Of a stretch of DNA of 64,000 nt, positions 44,685-55,231 are shown piece after piece. How positions within the stretch are numbered: position 1 is the first letter of the stretch; every line of letters starts with the position of its first letter. The stretch comes from Xanthostigma xanthostigma (Eukaryota > Arthropoda > Insecta > Raphidioptera > Raphidiidae), in the NCBI GenBank assembly GCA_963575645.1, contig OY754473.1, forward strand, positions 1,984,001 to 2,048,000. The letters are read 5' to 3'. The position numbers and the translations under genes are program-made. The notes below the pieces were generated by a model. It searched no databases and had not been told where the DNA came from. It saw nothing but the letters and a program-made list of their open reading frames with translations.

Positions 44685-45436
44685 TAGAGAATACAATCCC
44701 GGGATCCCGAATCTCAGGATTCCGGCCGTTTTCTGGCCCCGAAAATCCCGGGATCGTACTTGGCTCATCTCGGGATTGCCAAAAACAGATCTAGTTTGCA
44801 TTCCGTAATCCGTAGCGCCTTGACAATTACCTTGCCTAGATTATATTAATATTATTTATTACATAACGACAAAAAACAATCCTTAAATACGCGGTACGAT
44901 ATGTAAGAATATGAAATCTCCAGATCCTGAAGTACAAGTACAAAATGAATCGGGGTTGGCAAATAGTGTTAGACGTGAAATAAGCCTGTTCGAAAATGGA
45001 GGAGTTCGTGGATATCACTTAGAAACAGCATATAAGTATCTATTGTCTATTCCTCCAACCAGGGTAGAACCTGACGAGCGTTTTCAGCTGCTGCTTATGT
45101 TGGCAATAAACTACAAAACAGGCTTGGAAGTCAAACATTGGATGCTTTGATATTTCTGCGATTGTATTTTCTAAATTTTAAATAGTTTTTTTGTGTTGTC
45201 TTTTTGATTTCTTGCAAAAGTAATTTTTTTTTTGTTTTGTCTATTTTCTTTTCTTACTATATTGTGATTTGTGTTGTGCAACGATTTTAAAAACATTTTT
45301 TAAGAAATTACTCAATTTTTTTTCATTTGAGCCCAATTAGAAACCACATAGTCTAATCCCAGGATAGCCCCGGGATTACGCATCAAAAATCCCGTAATCC
45401 CGGGATTGAAAAACATTTTCGGGATTGTATTCTCTA
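44685..45436. mobile_element. hAT element, 752 bp, with transposase remnant
   Basis: Inverted ends TAGAGAATACAATCCCGGGA and TTTCGGGATTGTATTCTCTA, with exact 8-bp duplication GCTATAGG (44677-44684, 45437-45444). CCCGGGAT words are repeated near both ends. The interior keeps a piece of the transposase C-terminus. Confidence 0.9.
44911..45190 (+). pseudogene. hAT transposase C-terminal remnant
   Basis: An open stretch to 45150 reads ...YLLSIPPTRVEPDERF..., the start of the hAT dimerisation (hATC) motif, normally LLSIPPTSVEAERAFS. The following TLDAL.FLRLYF part is present at 45130-45175 in a shifted frame (TTGGATGCTTTGATATTTCT). The catalytic and BED parts are absent, so the element depended on a transposase elsewhere. 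Confidence 0.75.
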
Positions 45437-46897
45437 GCTATAGGCTATATAATATCACGCTACGACCAACAGGAGCGGGGCATCAATGAAAAATGTTGCA
45501 AAATGTAACTCAAAATTTATCCGCCCGACAAAAACTTTTGAACAGTAACTCCGATCATCATGAAATTTGGATACAACATTCATCTCGGTAAACTAAGATG
45601 AATGTGCGTACTCATGTCCCTCCCCCTAATTCGTTCTTTTGCACAGGGGTGAAACCGGGCGGGACCGCTATAGAATATAAATAAAAACAAATGCCTATCA
45701 CATGCATTTGTTACTTTTGTTCGTCACATTTAATATTGCCGACAATTACTTTAATACTGAGTTGTCATTCCCTTACGATATGTTATATTGCGGGACCCCC
45801 TATCTTTAGCAAGCAGAAATAGTAGCCCCAATTAAGATTTTGCATCGACCATGCGCCATCTATCCAGCATTTCAATAAACTATCCTATGCGAAGCGTCTC
45901 ATGTAGTAAAACATTGCGCGCTATGTATTTTTGTAAATATATAATGTTTACAATTATGGCAGTTACACACGTCATTGAAAAATCGAAGAAGAAGCATGAT
46001 ATGTGTTGTGCAGTACTTAATTTTTTTAGTAGATCGAGTGTAAATTGAAAAGTGACAGCTGTCAGCTGATCATACACGGTTGATCTTATGAGTTTGCATG
46101 CAGAAAGCAACAAAATTAACCTTATCACTGCACCTTGCACCAATGAGTCTGCCACATTTTACGCTGTAACCAGCATTCCGTTTTTCCCCCTTCAATATAA
46201 TTAGGATTAGTATCACCTCAACAACAAATTTCTCCCTCAGAAATACACATTTTAAATAAAACATTGAAGTCCAAATCTTCGATTAACGTCTGAATAGAAC
46301 TCTTCAAATAAATAAAATTGTCGACCAATTTGGTTTATTAATTTTTCATTAATTCTTTTGATTCTTTCAAACATTCAATCATGGTGCATTCTATTAGATA
46401 ATATTAAATAACTAATACCTACTAATAATTTTTATATTTTTTAGATTTTTCTGAAGATCCAAATCCGGATCGAAACGTCATCCTTTGTTATTTTGATTTA
46501 TATTTTTATATAATTGGGCTTTTGAATGAAATTTTTTTTGTCATAAATGGAAAGATCGTATATAAGTTTTATAACAAAACTATTTTTCTTTTTTTTATTT
46601 TCGTTATAATTCAAAAGTTATATCAAATTAAAAATAAATTTTTGTACCCAGTTCCGAGAACGCGCCGACATTTCCCAAACGTAATGTGACGTCATAATGT
46701 TTTAGTCAATACACATGTAGAAGCCATTGATAGTATACTGCGTATATACATTTTACCATTATGACGTCACAACAGTCAAAAACAATTTTAGTGCGTTTTC
46801 AGTCACGTGATTTTTTTTAATATTTTATCAATTTTAAATTGCTTATAATTAATTTAAAAAAAGTTTTTTGAAAGTTTTTCGCATCGATTATCAATAT

Positions 46898-47157
46898 TGT
46901 TGATGATTCAAAATAGCGCGCCATCACCGTGCGCATGACAGAGTGCGCGCGTCGCTACACGCACGCCTGACAAACCAGGCAGTGCAGAGTGTGAACGTAA
47001 TCGTCAACAAGAAAGCACGTACATGCACAATAAAAGACATTTTTATTATATTTTTTATCGTATTCTAAAATACTTAAACCAATTTATTATAATTAATATC
47101 GAATGTGTTATATTTACTTTCAATCAATTAAAACGAAATACTGTTCAACATAAAACA
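46898..47157 (+). repeat. 5' LTR of BEL/Pao element
   Basis: 260 bp, starting TGTTGATG and ending ATAAAACA, preceded by the target duplication AATAT (46893-46897). Contains an AATAAAA signal near 47029. Differs from the 3' LTR at one position by my reading (A in the T run near 47045). Confidence 0.92.
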
Positions 47158-47159
47158 TT

Positions 47160-47177
47160 TGGTGCCGAAACCCGGGA
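47160..47177 (+). promoter_or_regulatory. Primer-binding site, tRNA-Phe type
   Basis: TGGTGCCGAAACCCGGGA two bases after the 5' LTR. It is complementary to the 3' end of animal tRNA-Phe as I recall it (acceptor GCCGAAA, ending TTTCGGCACCA). Confidence 0.7.
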
Positions 47178-47469
47178 ACAAGCTATTGCAAGCTGCTCTT
47201 CACAGCTACAGTTTTACAAGGCAAGAAAGGGGGTGAGTCCATCCTATCATTATTTCCATTCTCGAATACATATTTTGTGTCTTAATTAAGTCAAGCTTCA
47301 AAACAGTCAATTATTTCAACAAACGAAAAAACGTTGCAACACGTGCAATGTGCATGTACACATAACCTGTCAGCCATTAGTGAATCGTTTCATTCAATTC
47401 GAGTCAGTGAATCGTTCGTTTAGTCAGTAGATTGTGATATTGTCAAAAGTTCGTTTGTCAATTATAACA

Positions 47470-50400
47470 ATGCCTGCTTCAGATGAATTAGCGTCATTAG
47501 TGGTTAAGCGGGGTCAGTTGAAGGCTCGCTTAACTCGTTTCAAAGCATTTTTCGAAAATATCGGCCCAGACAGGAACATGGAACTAAAATTGCGCCTGCA
47601 AAAGTTCGAGCCTTGTTGGAGTGAATTCGATTCCGTTCAGTCAAACATAGAGTTACTAGATTCAAGCGAATCGCAATTCAATGAACGCGACGCATTTGAA
47701 AACAATTATTTTGAATTGTTAGCAAATATACATCATTTTTTAGAACCACCGACGAGCTCCACTCAAAATGAATCGGGTTCAGGTCCGGTGGCACTCACTA
47801 ATGCTAATTCGCGTGTAAAATTACCAACCATTCAATTGCCGACGTTTGACGGGTCATACGATAAATGGTTAACGTTTCACGACACGTTTAGATCGCTCAT
47901 CGACAATGATGAAACTTTGTCGAATATTCAAAAGTTCCATTATTTACGTTCATCACTCCGAGGTGACGCTCACAATGTCATCGAATCGTTAGAAATAACG
48001 TCAGATAATTACGAAATCGCTTGGAATCTACTTGTCCAGCGGTTCCAAAACAAACGCGTTATCATTCAACGGTATGTAAAGTCATTATTTGAAATGAACG
48101 CAGTTCAAAATGAGTCCCCAACAGCATTGCGAACGTTATCAGACGAATTACAAAAAAACATTCGCGCATTGAACGCATTAGGCCTCAATACGGATCAATG
48201 GGACGCCATTGTGATACATTTGGTTAACACAAAACTCGATCCGGTCACCACTCGCGAATGGGAGACTCGTTTACAGTCAACCCCACATGATCAGTTACCC
48301 ACAGTTCAAATGTTAACGGGATTTCTGGCAAGTCGTTGTCAGATGTTAGAGGCCATCGAACATGGCCGACATGGAAGCATAAAGGAAAACACATCATGCC
48401 ACGTTACCACACAGGTTTCGTGTCCGTTTTGCGCGCAAACGCATGCGCTCTATCAGTGCAAAAAGTTCCTCGCTTTAGGAATTCCACAAAGACAAATTCA
48501 GGTGTCTAAACACAAATTATGCAGGAATTGCCTAAAGCAAGGTCATTACGCCAATCAATGCCAAGGCGGCACTTGTAAGAAGTGCCACAGTAAGCATAAT
48601 ACACTCCTTCACGTGGAGTCAAACTCAAGCGCCGTCGGGCCTTCAAATCAAGACAAGGTGGTTACAAATACCACACCAACCGCAGCGTCACCGGACGCTT
48701 GCAATCACGCAACGTTTCTATCGAGAAACACGATCTTGGCAACAGCACAGATTCACATATTTAGCAATCGCAACTGCAACGAGCAGTGTCGAGCACTGCT
48801 CGATTCCGGGTCGCAAGTTAGCTTTATCACAGAAGCTTGCGTACAACGACTGGGCTTACGTCGTAGCCCAGTCGATCGGTCCATTACGGGCATCGGGCTA
48901 TCACAATCGCAAATAAAATACGCGGCCAACGTTAGGATTTTTTCGCGCTTGACCGAGTATTCAACTCATGTGCAATGCTTAGTTTTACACAAGATAACGC
49001 AGTATTTGCCAGCACTTAAATTGGATAGGGAAGGGCTTGACTTGCCATCGGGCAAGCTGGCGGACCCTCGATTCAACATCCCCGACAAGATCGATATTTT
49101 GTTAGGATCGGATATCTTCTGGGAAGTCTTGTGTAGCGAACACAAAAAAATATCAAACACATTAACAGCCTGGAACACCCAATTCGGGTGGGTGATAACC
49201 GGGACGTCAAATCATACGTCAAATCATACGTCACACTTATGTATTTCATCATCATCATTCGATTCATTGAATCAGCAGTTAGCCCAGTTTTGGGAACTGG
49301 AAAACAATGCAAACGAGTCACCCTGGACTCTACAAGAACAAAAATGCGAACAACATTTTATGGACAACTATTGTCGCGACCCATCCGGCAGGTTCATTGT
49401 AAAGCTCCCATTTAACGGTTCTCATGTTCAGTTAGGAGAGTCGCGATCAATCGCGTTTCGAAGATTTTTCAATTTGGAGAAACGTCTAGAATCCAATCCA
49501 AAACTCAAACAAGAATACGTGAAGTTCATGGACGAATATCTGTCATTACGTCACATGGAACTAATCGATGAAGGCGACAACCTCGCCACCCCTCATTCAT
49601 ACTTGCCACATCATGGCGTTTTAAAACAATCGAACAACACAGCCAAATTGCGAGTCGTTTTTGATGGCTCAGCGCCAACATCTACGGGAAAGTCATTAAA
49701 CAGTCTGTTAATGGTGGGACCAACAATCCAACAGGATTTATTCTCCATAATCTGTCGTTTTAGGAAACACCAAATCATATTGCCATCAGCACATCAATTT
49801 ACAAAACTGCTATTAACATATTATCACATTGTTCAACTTCATGCCGGACCAATGACGGTGTTAGCCACAGTCCGTTCTCGTTATTGGCCCGTTAATGCGA
49901 AGGTGACCCTAAAGAGTATTGTACGAAAATGTATCACTTGTATTAAGGCCAAGCCTATTCTTTTAACTCAATTAATGGGTGACCTACCGCCTCACCGAGT
50001 GGAGCCTGCGCGGCCGTTCAAAAATGTAGGAGTCGATTATTGCGGTCCTATTCAAATTTTGATGAATAACTCCCGTCGTAAAATACCTATCAAGGCATAT
50101 ATTGCATTTTTCGTGTGTTTGGCCACCAAGGCTGTTCACATTGAATTGGTCGGTGACCTCACCACCAAGAGTTTTATAAACACACTCAAAAGATTTATCT
50201 CGCGGCGCGGTCAGTGCGCAAACATTTACTCCGACAACGCGACCAATTTTGCCGGAGCAAATAAAGAAATCGCGAAAATGCTGCAACTTGTAAAAGGTCA
50301 AATGCGTAACGAGCAGGTAGCGTCATATTTGGCAAACACGGCTATAACATGGCATTTCATACCTCCCCGAAGTCCCAACTTTGGAGGTCTTTGGGAGGCT

Positions 50401-50994
50401 GCCGTTAAATCATGTAAAACTCACTTAAAAAAGGTTGTCGGTAATGCACTACTGACATACGAAGAAATGCACACAATTTTGTGCCAAGTTGAAGCTTGCC
50501 TTAATTCGAGGCCACTAACCCCTTTGTCCAATGATCCCGATGATCTAACCGTCCTCACACCAGGTCATTTCCTGATTGGCGAACCGCCCACAGCAATAAT
50601 TGAACCTGATCTGAGCGACTTACGCTGTAATCGCCTGTCAAGATGGCAGCGCACACAACAACTGTTTCAACATTTTTGGAAGCGGTGGAGCCTTGAATAT
50701 TTAAATCTACTCCAGCACCGCGTCAAATGGCAAAAGGCCAGTCCGAACCTACAAGTGGGCGAGATGGTATTGCTTCGAGACGACAACTCGATACCAATCA
50801 ACTGGACCCTCGGCCGTATCATCGACCAGTATCCGGGCCCCGATAATCGTGTACGAGTCGTCCAAGTCAAGACAGCTACGGGTATCTTCAAGAGACCCAT
50901 CAACAAGATCTGTCCACTTCCATTGGAAGATCCACCACCAATCGTTGAAAGCTCCAGCTTTCAAGGCGGGCGGGATGTTGATGATTCAAAATAG
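47470..50994 (+). CDS. BEL/Pao polyprotein Gag-protease-integrase, RT-less
   Basis: The start is taken at ATG 47470 (ACA before it), although the frame is open from 47434; 1174 aa. Order: Gag-like region with the DUF1759-type stretch PTIQLPTFDGSYDKW (about residues 116-265); a Cys/His zinc-knuckle region (about 317-380, CPFC, CRNCLKQGHYANQC, CKKC); an aspartic protease motif LLDSGSQ (D near residue 445); the N-terminal part of the RT region (about 665-768, ending FRKHQ). It then passes directly, in frame, to the integrase zinc-binding domain (H..H..CITC) and a DDE core (VDYCG, YSDNATNF, GLWEAAVK; second D and E 54 residues apart). The YxDD palm and RNase H are absent, so this copy cannot reverse-transcribe itself, yet the frame has stayed open. 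The ORF ends 19 nt inside the 3' LTR. Confidence 0.9.
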   Translation: MPASDELASLVVKRGQLKARLTRFKAFFENIGPDRNMELKLRLQKFEPCWSEFDSVQSNIELLDSSESQFNERDAFENNYFELLANIHHFLEPPTSSTQNESGSGPVALTNANSRVKLPTIQLPTFDGSYDKWLTFHDTFRSLIDNDETLSNIQKFHYLRSSLRGDAHNVIESLEITSDNYEIAWNLLVQRFQNKRVIIQRYVKSLFEMNAVQNESPTALRTLSDELQKNIRALNALGLNTDQWDAIVIHLVNTKLDPVTTREWETRLQSTPHDQLPTVQMLTGFLASRCQMLEAIEHGRHGSIKENTSCHVTTQVSCPFCAQTHALYQCKKFLALGIPQRQIQVSKHKLCRNCLKQGHYANQCQGGTCKKCHSKHNTLLHVESNSSAVGPSNQDKVVTNTTPTAASPDACNHATFLSRNTILATAQIHIFSNRNCNEQCRALLDSGSQVSFITEACVQRLGLRRSPVDRSITGIGLSQSQIKYAANVRIFSRLTEYSTHVQCLVLHKITQYLPALKLDREGLDLPSGKLADPRFNIPDKIDILLGSDIFWEVLCSEHKKISNTLTAWNTQFGWVITGTSNHTSNHTSHLCISSSSFDSLNQQLAQFWELENNANESPWTLQEQKCEQHFMDNYCRDPSGRFIVKLPFNGSHVQLGESRSIAFRRFFNLEKRLESNPKLKQEYVKFMDEYLSLRHMELIDEGDNLATPHSYLPHHGVLKQSNNTAKLRVVFDGSAPTSTGKSLNSLLMVGPTIQQDLFSIICRFRKHQIILPSAHQFTKLLLTYYHIVQLHAGPMTVLATVRSRYWPVNAKVTLKSIVRKCITCIKAKPILLTQLMGDLPPHRVEPARPFKNVGVDYCGPIQILMNNSRRKIPIKAYIAFFVCLATKAVHIELVGDLTTKSFINTLKRFISRRGQCANIYSDNATNFAGANKEIAKMLQLVKGQMRNEQVASYLANTAITWHFIPPRSPNFGGLWEAAVKSCKTHLKKVVGNALLTYEEMHTILCQVEACLNSRPLTPLSNDPDDLTVLTPGHFLIGEPPTAIIEPDLSDLRCNRLSRWQRTQQLFQHFWKRWSLEYLNLLQHRVKWQKASPNLQVGEMVLLRDDNSIPINWTLGRIIDQYPGPDNRVRVVQVKTATGIFKRPINKICPLPLEDPPPIVESSSFQGGRDVDDSK

Positions 50995-51235
50995 CGCGCC
51001 ATCACCGTGCGCATGACAGAGTGCGCGCGTCGCTACACGCACGCCTGACAAACCAGGCAGTGCAGAGTGTGAACGTAATCGTCAACAAGAAAGCACGTAC
51101 ATGCACAATAAAAGACATTTTTTTTATATTTTTTATCGTATTCTAAAATACTTAAACCAATTTATTATAATTAATATCGAATGTGTTATATTTACTTTCA
51201 ATCAATTAAAACGAAATACTGTTCAACATAAAACA
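50976..51235 (+). repeat. 3' LTR of BEL/Pao element
   Basis: 260 bp, TGTTGATG to ATAAAACA, followed by the target duplication AATAT (51236-51240). The polyprotein stop codon lies within its first 19 bases. Confidence 0.92.
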
Positions 51236-51592
51236 AATATTATTTATAATAAAGTTTTAAAATACAATAAAAAAATCGATAATTATTTTTTTTCAAAAGC
51301 CTAATTATGGTCTGAAAAAAATTGGTCGGCAATTTTATTTATTTGAAAAAAAAAAACATTGAAGTCTTTTATACTGTCGATGAAAACGCTTCGCATAGGG
51401 CGGCCATTTTGAAATGGACTCCACATCCAGGGAAAATTCAAATGAAAATAAGCGAAAGTCTGAAATAAGCCAATACACACACCAGTGGTTCCCTAACAGT
51501 ATGCTGTATGATGCATATACCATGAGTCAATCAAAGTGTGCGTATAACTTTTACGCGCGGTTGAAGTAAAACATGTGAACAATACACACATT

Positions 51593-52000
51593 GGGCGTGT
51601 TTGGCCGAAGTAAGTACTTACTAAGCTTAGTAAGCCAGTTAGCATAAAAAAATTAAAATCTTACAAGCTGACTATAGCGCTTTTCGGCCAGAACAGACTT
51701 ACTGGCTTGACAAAACTCAAAACACTGGTTTACGTTATATCCTGTACATAACCTCATAGACTGAATATAATTGACAGTACTAAATTTATCAATATAATTT
51801 AATTCATGTAAATAGTTGCAAATGGATAAATGACAGGTCTGTTCCTGTCTGTTTTGTTTACATCAACAATAAGCAAAATGGCGTCTTATATTAAGCCATG
51901 CTTACTGCGTTAGCACTTATTTTGTGTTCCGGCCGAAAATTTTGTAAGTATAGTAAGTGACTCTAAATTTAGTAAGTACTTACTTCGGCCAAACACGCCC
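51593..52000. mobile_element. PIF/Harbinger-like miniature element, 408 bp
   Basis: Ends GGGCGTGTTTGGCCGAAGTA and its reverse complement; a 3-bp direct repeat ATT on both sides (51590-51592, 52001-52003). Terminal GGGCGTGTTTGG and a 3-bp duplication are typical of PIF/Harbinger, although the preferred target there is TWA. No transposase. Confidence 0.7.
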
Positions 52001-52009
52001 ATTGTCAGG

Positions 52010-53060
52010 TTTACAGTTTTTTTATATGCTATATTCCACTAACTTCTCGCAGTTAAAATCAAAATTTAAGCAAATGTTCACATAAACCTCCATTTTGATT
52101 AAGCAGTAACTTAATCGGTTATAAAAACTTTGTCTCACTTTGTCTAACATTTACAGGAGTCACATTGAAACATACTTCGGCGATTTTGTCGTTAAGTTCA
52201 TCCAGATTGTGCCACCATCCCTAATAGATTTCATTATGTCAAGTGTAAAGCATAGTAACTACCTCTGAATAGAGGGCAAAGCAATTCTCTGATCTTAAGG
52301 AGGTTGAGCCGTTTTACGATGATAATGAAAAAAATCTGAAATAAAGTTTTTTTAATAGATTTTTTATTAACAAAATTTTCTGTATAAAATCCAAAATCAT
52401 TAGGAGATTTATAAAGTTGAAAATTAAAAAAAAAACTTTTACATGTAGTCTTATGAAAAATATGTCAACCTAGCATGCAAACGGTACATTTTAATTTTTT
52501 GCAAATAACCAAATAATGTCAGCAGTTCCAAAAACTAACTATGTGAAGCATCGATGTCTTACGCATATTTTAATATTTTTTCCAATTTAATTAGGAGACT
52601 TAATCAATAAAAAAAAATATTAAACCTTAGCACTTTTCGATTATGGACTTTTATTCTTGACAATTTTAACTGATATTTCATCTTCTTGATGATTTAATTT
52701 TAATTTTTATAATTCCTAATTTCTTTTTTTAATTATTTACTGCAAAAAATATGTAAAATACAGATATTTACAAAAATTTATTTTTTCTAACCTAACTTTG
52801 TACAAAAAATTCAAAAGTCAGTCCATTAAGTAAAATACTGAAATAATTAATTCATATTTAAAAAAAATGTTTATTTATGCCTTTATGACAATAATTTATT
52901 GGTATCATCAACTAATAACCTTTTGTAAAAATTTATTATGGAAAAGTTCCCATTTAGGATTCGACTTACTTTTGATTGGGATTGTAACGAATCAACCTCC
53001 TTAACTAATTTGTACTGTGTACTTTTCCCTATGTACGGTTTCCTGTGAAACACCCTGTAT
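52010..53060. other. AT-rich intron DNA
   Basis: No gene or bounded repeat recognised. Confidence 0.4.
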
Positions 53061-53140
53061 ACGGGGTCAAGCTAAATAAAAACGCTGTAATGCACGCTTG
53101 TCGGGACACCCCGTGTAAACGATAAGCGAACTAAACTTAC

Positions 53141-53474
53141 TTGGCGTGTTATGAAATGGTGCGGGTCTGTGTTTGTTGTGCGACGGACTGTAGCCGTGCA
53201 AGTTGTGCAGATTGGTTTCGGAGTACGCGGACATGGCGTTGGTGCCGATTCGATGCGCCGCGTTCGGCGGCACGTGGGACAGGGCGTGCGTCGCCGGGCC
53301 GCCGCCGCCGAGCTGCTGGCTAGAGCCCGCGTACTCGCTGTGCCACGGATGGTACGGTTGTATGCCGCCGCCTCCACCACCGTTCAGCTCCTGCTCGTGA
53401 CCGGCGGCCACGTTGTGAAGACTCGACGACATGTTCAATGGAATCGGCCCGTTGTAATACGTCTTTATTACCGC
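53141..53474 (-). CDS. Graf: Graf exon 8: Gly/Ser/Pro-rich linker
   Basis: The acceptor ATGTACAAACAG precedes GCG at 53474 in phase 0, as required by exon 7; the donor GTAAGT follows 53141 in phase 1. It encodes AVIKTYYNGPIPLNM, a GGGGGG tract, QQLGGGG, and HGYSPSHNKHRPAPFHNTP. It is markedly richer in G and C than its surroundings, as expected for coding DNA under selection here. It forms the flexible region after the RhoGAP domain, where GRAF proteins normally carry Pro/Ser-rich interaction sites. Frames on the opposite strand here are shadows. Confidence 0.85.
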
Positions 53475-53616
53475 CTGTTTGTACATTATTTTTTATAGCA
53501 TGTACCATATTTTATAGCATCTGTTCGTATTTGTGTTTGAAAATTAAAATTAAACCAGATTGACACCAGACGAAACTTTGAAAAACTATTCGAAAGTTTC
53601 GACTCTTTATGGAGTA

Positions 53617-54273
53617 AGAGCTGGCTACGGAGAAAATGGGTGACTCGGTGCAGAATAATACGAGATAGTACAAGTAAGTAGGGAAAAAATTGCCAGAAGG
53701 CTAGGCGGAAGATAAAGAGCCGCCAGAAGGCGCTAATGTTGCGAAAAATCAGTGCACTTCTGGCAATTTCTATACTTATTCTGTAATTCAAAACTAGATT
53801 ATATATTATAATACGTTATATAGTTATAAGGGCATACTGAAAATTCAAACATGATATAATAATTACATTCGACAAATATTCAAAATTATTAATGACATTT
53901 TGATAGAAATAAAATGAAATAAATTAATAAAATTACGAATTTTATTAATGAAAATATATGACGATTAATTTTATTTCTATCAAAATGTCATTAATAATTT
54001 TGAATATTTGTCGAATGTAATTATTATATCATGTTTGAATTTTCAGTATGCCCTTATAACTATATAATCTATAATATATATAATATATAATCTAGTTTTG
54101 AAATTACAGAATAAGTATAGAAATTGCCAGAAGTGCACTGATTTTTCGCAACATTAGCGCCTTCTGGCGGCTCTTTATCTTCCGCCTAGCCTTCTGGCAA
54201 TTTTTTCCCTACTTACTTGTACTATCTCCTATTATTCTGCACCGAGTCACCCATTTTCTCCGTAGCCAGCTCT
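53617..54273. repeat. 657-bp near-perfect palindrome in Graf intron 7
   Basis: AGAGCTGGCTACGGAGAAAA at 53617 is matched by its reverse complement ending at 54273. The arms of about 325 bp run almost to the centre near 53945, with only a few differences. No terminal direct repeat was seen. Confidence 0.85.
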
Positions 54274-54888
54274 CCGTCTATTATGTGAAGTTTTGGAGAT
54301 ATTCAAATACGACTGATTATTGCAAGTATTTATGAGATCCGATCCAGATGCGTAGTTCATGTTTTTAAAAATCTGTTTCCTCGTTAAAATAAACTGCAGT
54401 GTAAACACCATTTAACGTCACTCGATATAACGACAAATTCCTTAAAACGTCGAAATTACTTAACTCTGGTTGGTCTACCTTGTTGCTCATACAATGATAC
54501 ACTCTAAATAACGACACACCCACTCTAAATAACGACAACAATACGTCATCATTAAGCGCTAAACAGTACTTGTTTGTTATTTTGTTGCATTGTTGTCGGC
54601 ATCATGCGTACCAAAGATTCTAAGAAATTCGTTCTTTTGTTTGTTTCTTTCATATGTTTAGCTCAGCTGCTTATCGATAAGTTATCATATTCTAAGTTGC
54701 CCACAAACTTGCAAACTGTGAACATGGTGAGTAAAAGAAAATCTTTGTGTATTGATGAAAAATATTAATGGATTATTTCTTCTCTCAATAACGCCATAAA
54801 GTGCAGTCCCTTGAGTGTCGCTATATAGAGTTTACACTGTATGTACAAACGACTGAAAGAAAATTCAGCACACAAACAATTGACTTAC

Positions 54889-55231
54889 GTGCGTAACAGG
54901 TGGGGAAGAATGCGAATCACTGTATCTATGAATGACCCGCGGATCCCGTATGGTTATACCCTGTCCATTATTGACTCGGTCGCCGTTGTGACCGATAGCC
55001 ATGGACGGTTGAGGCGAAGCTCCCGCCTCCGGCTGCGGATACTCGACAGGTTCCGGTTGCGATTTGAATATCTTCTCGTAATTTTCGATAAGTATTTCGA
55101 CTACTACGTTATAAAACTTAAGATCGATTATAGAAGCTACCGTTTCTTCTTCGGGTCGAAGCAAAGTCGGACCAAAACAAACAGCCAGATTACTGACAGT
55201 CATTAAATTCTTATCGTTTTTTTGCGACACG
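54889..55231 (-). CDS. Graf: Graf exon 7: C-terminal part of RhoGAP domain
   Basis: Starts after TCTTTTCAG with one base completing an Asn codon, ends in phase 0 before GTAAGT. Encodes VSQKNDKNLMTVSNLAVCFG PTLLRPEEETVASIIDLKFY and onward. The Asn of SNLAVCFGPTLL corresponds to the conserved Asn that contacts the GTPase in RhoGAP domains. The helical end (VVEILIENYEKIF) closes the domain, then a Pro/Ser-rich stretch begins (residues about 353-467 of the visible 638). Confidence 0.93.

Larger units (their letters stand above)
44560..45690. repeat. Dispersed retroelement 3' repeat split by a hAT insertion
   Basis: The halves TACTAATATGTAAAGCTGAA...CATTTATCGAGGAAGGCTATAGG and GCTATAGGCTATATAATATC...CACAGGGGTGAAACCGGGC make one continuous repeat of a type common in insect genomes once the hAT and one GCTATAGG are removed. 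No coding part is attached. Confidence 0.55.
46898..51235 (+). mobile_element. BEL/Pao LTR retrotransposon, young, RT deleted
   Basis: Complete two-LTR element of 4338 bp with 260-bp LTRs, AATAT duplication on both sides, a primer-binding site, one long ORF and a purine-rich tract (AAGGCGGGCGGGA, ending at 50975) before the 3' LTR. LTR identity (259 of 260) shows very recent insertion. BEL elements are typically longer because the polyprotein includes reverse transcriptase and RNase H; here that block is missing. Confidence 0.93.
46513..51305. mobile_element. Miniature element interrupted by the BEL element
   Basis: Inverted ends ATTGGGCTTTTGAA and TTCAAAAGCCTAAT. It is split at 46897/51236 by the BEL element; without it the length is about 450 bp. 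An uninterrupted reverse copy of 451 bp lies at 60093-60543. Confidence 0.8.
46300..51345. mobile_element. ATTGTCGACCAATTT-ended element hosting nested insertions
   Basis: The left end CAAATAAATAAAATTGTCGACC (from about 46305) and the right end GGTCGGCAATTTTATTTATT (about 51326-51345) are inverted. Between them, a CCGGATCGAAACGTC-containing segment matches 58650-58757, then comes the miniature element at 46513. Removing the inserts leaves a short non-coding repeat. Confidence 0.6.
44350..53140 (-). other. Graf intron 8, including the BEL insertion
   Basis: The 8.6-kb intron between exon 8 and exon 9 (44529-53140) holds a hAT element, a dispersed LINE-like repeat, a BEL/Pao element nested in two repeats, and a PIF/Harbinger-like miniature element. 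No unrelated host gene was seen inside it. The first bases listed overlap exon 9 because its end is ambiguous. Confidence 0.6.

Noticed and set aside
47023-47289. Small frame at 47023 (88 codons) and its twin at 51101
   Set aside because: They lie in the two LTRs of the BEL element and have no domain; they repeat because the LTRs repeat.
53067-53508. Several open frames on both strands around 53.1-53.5 kb
   Set aside because: Only the minus-strand frame fits splice signals and phase of Graf exon 8; the others are shadows of a GC-rich coding exon.
54841-55206. 121-codon plus-strand frame opposite Graf exon 7
   Set aside because: Antisense shadow of a well supported exon.
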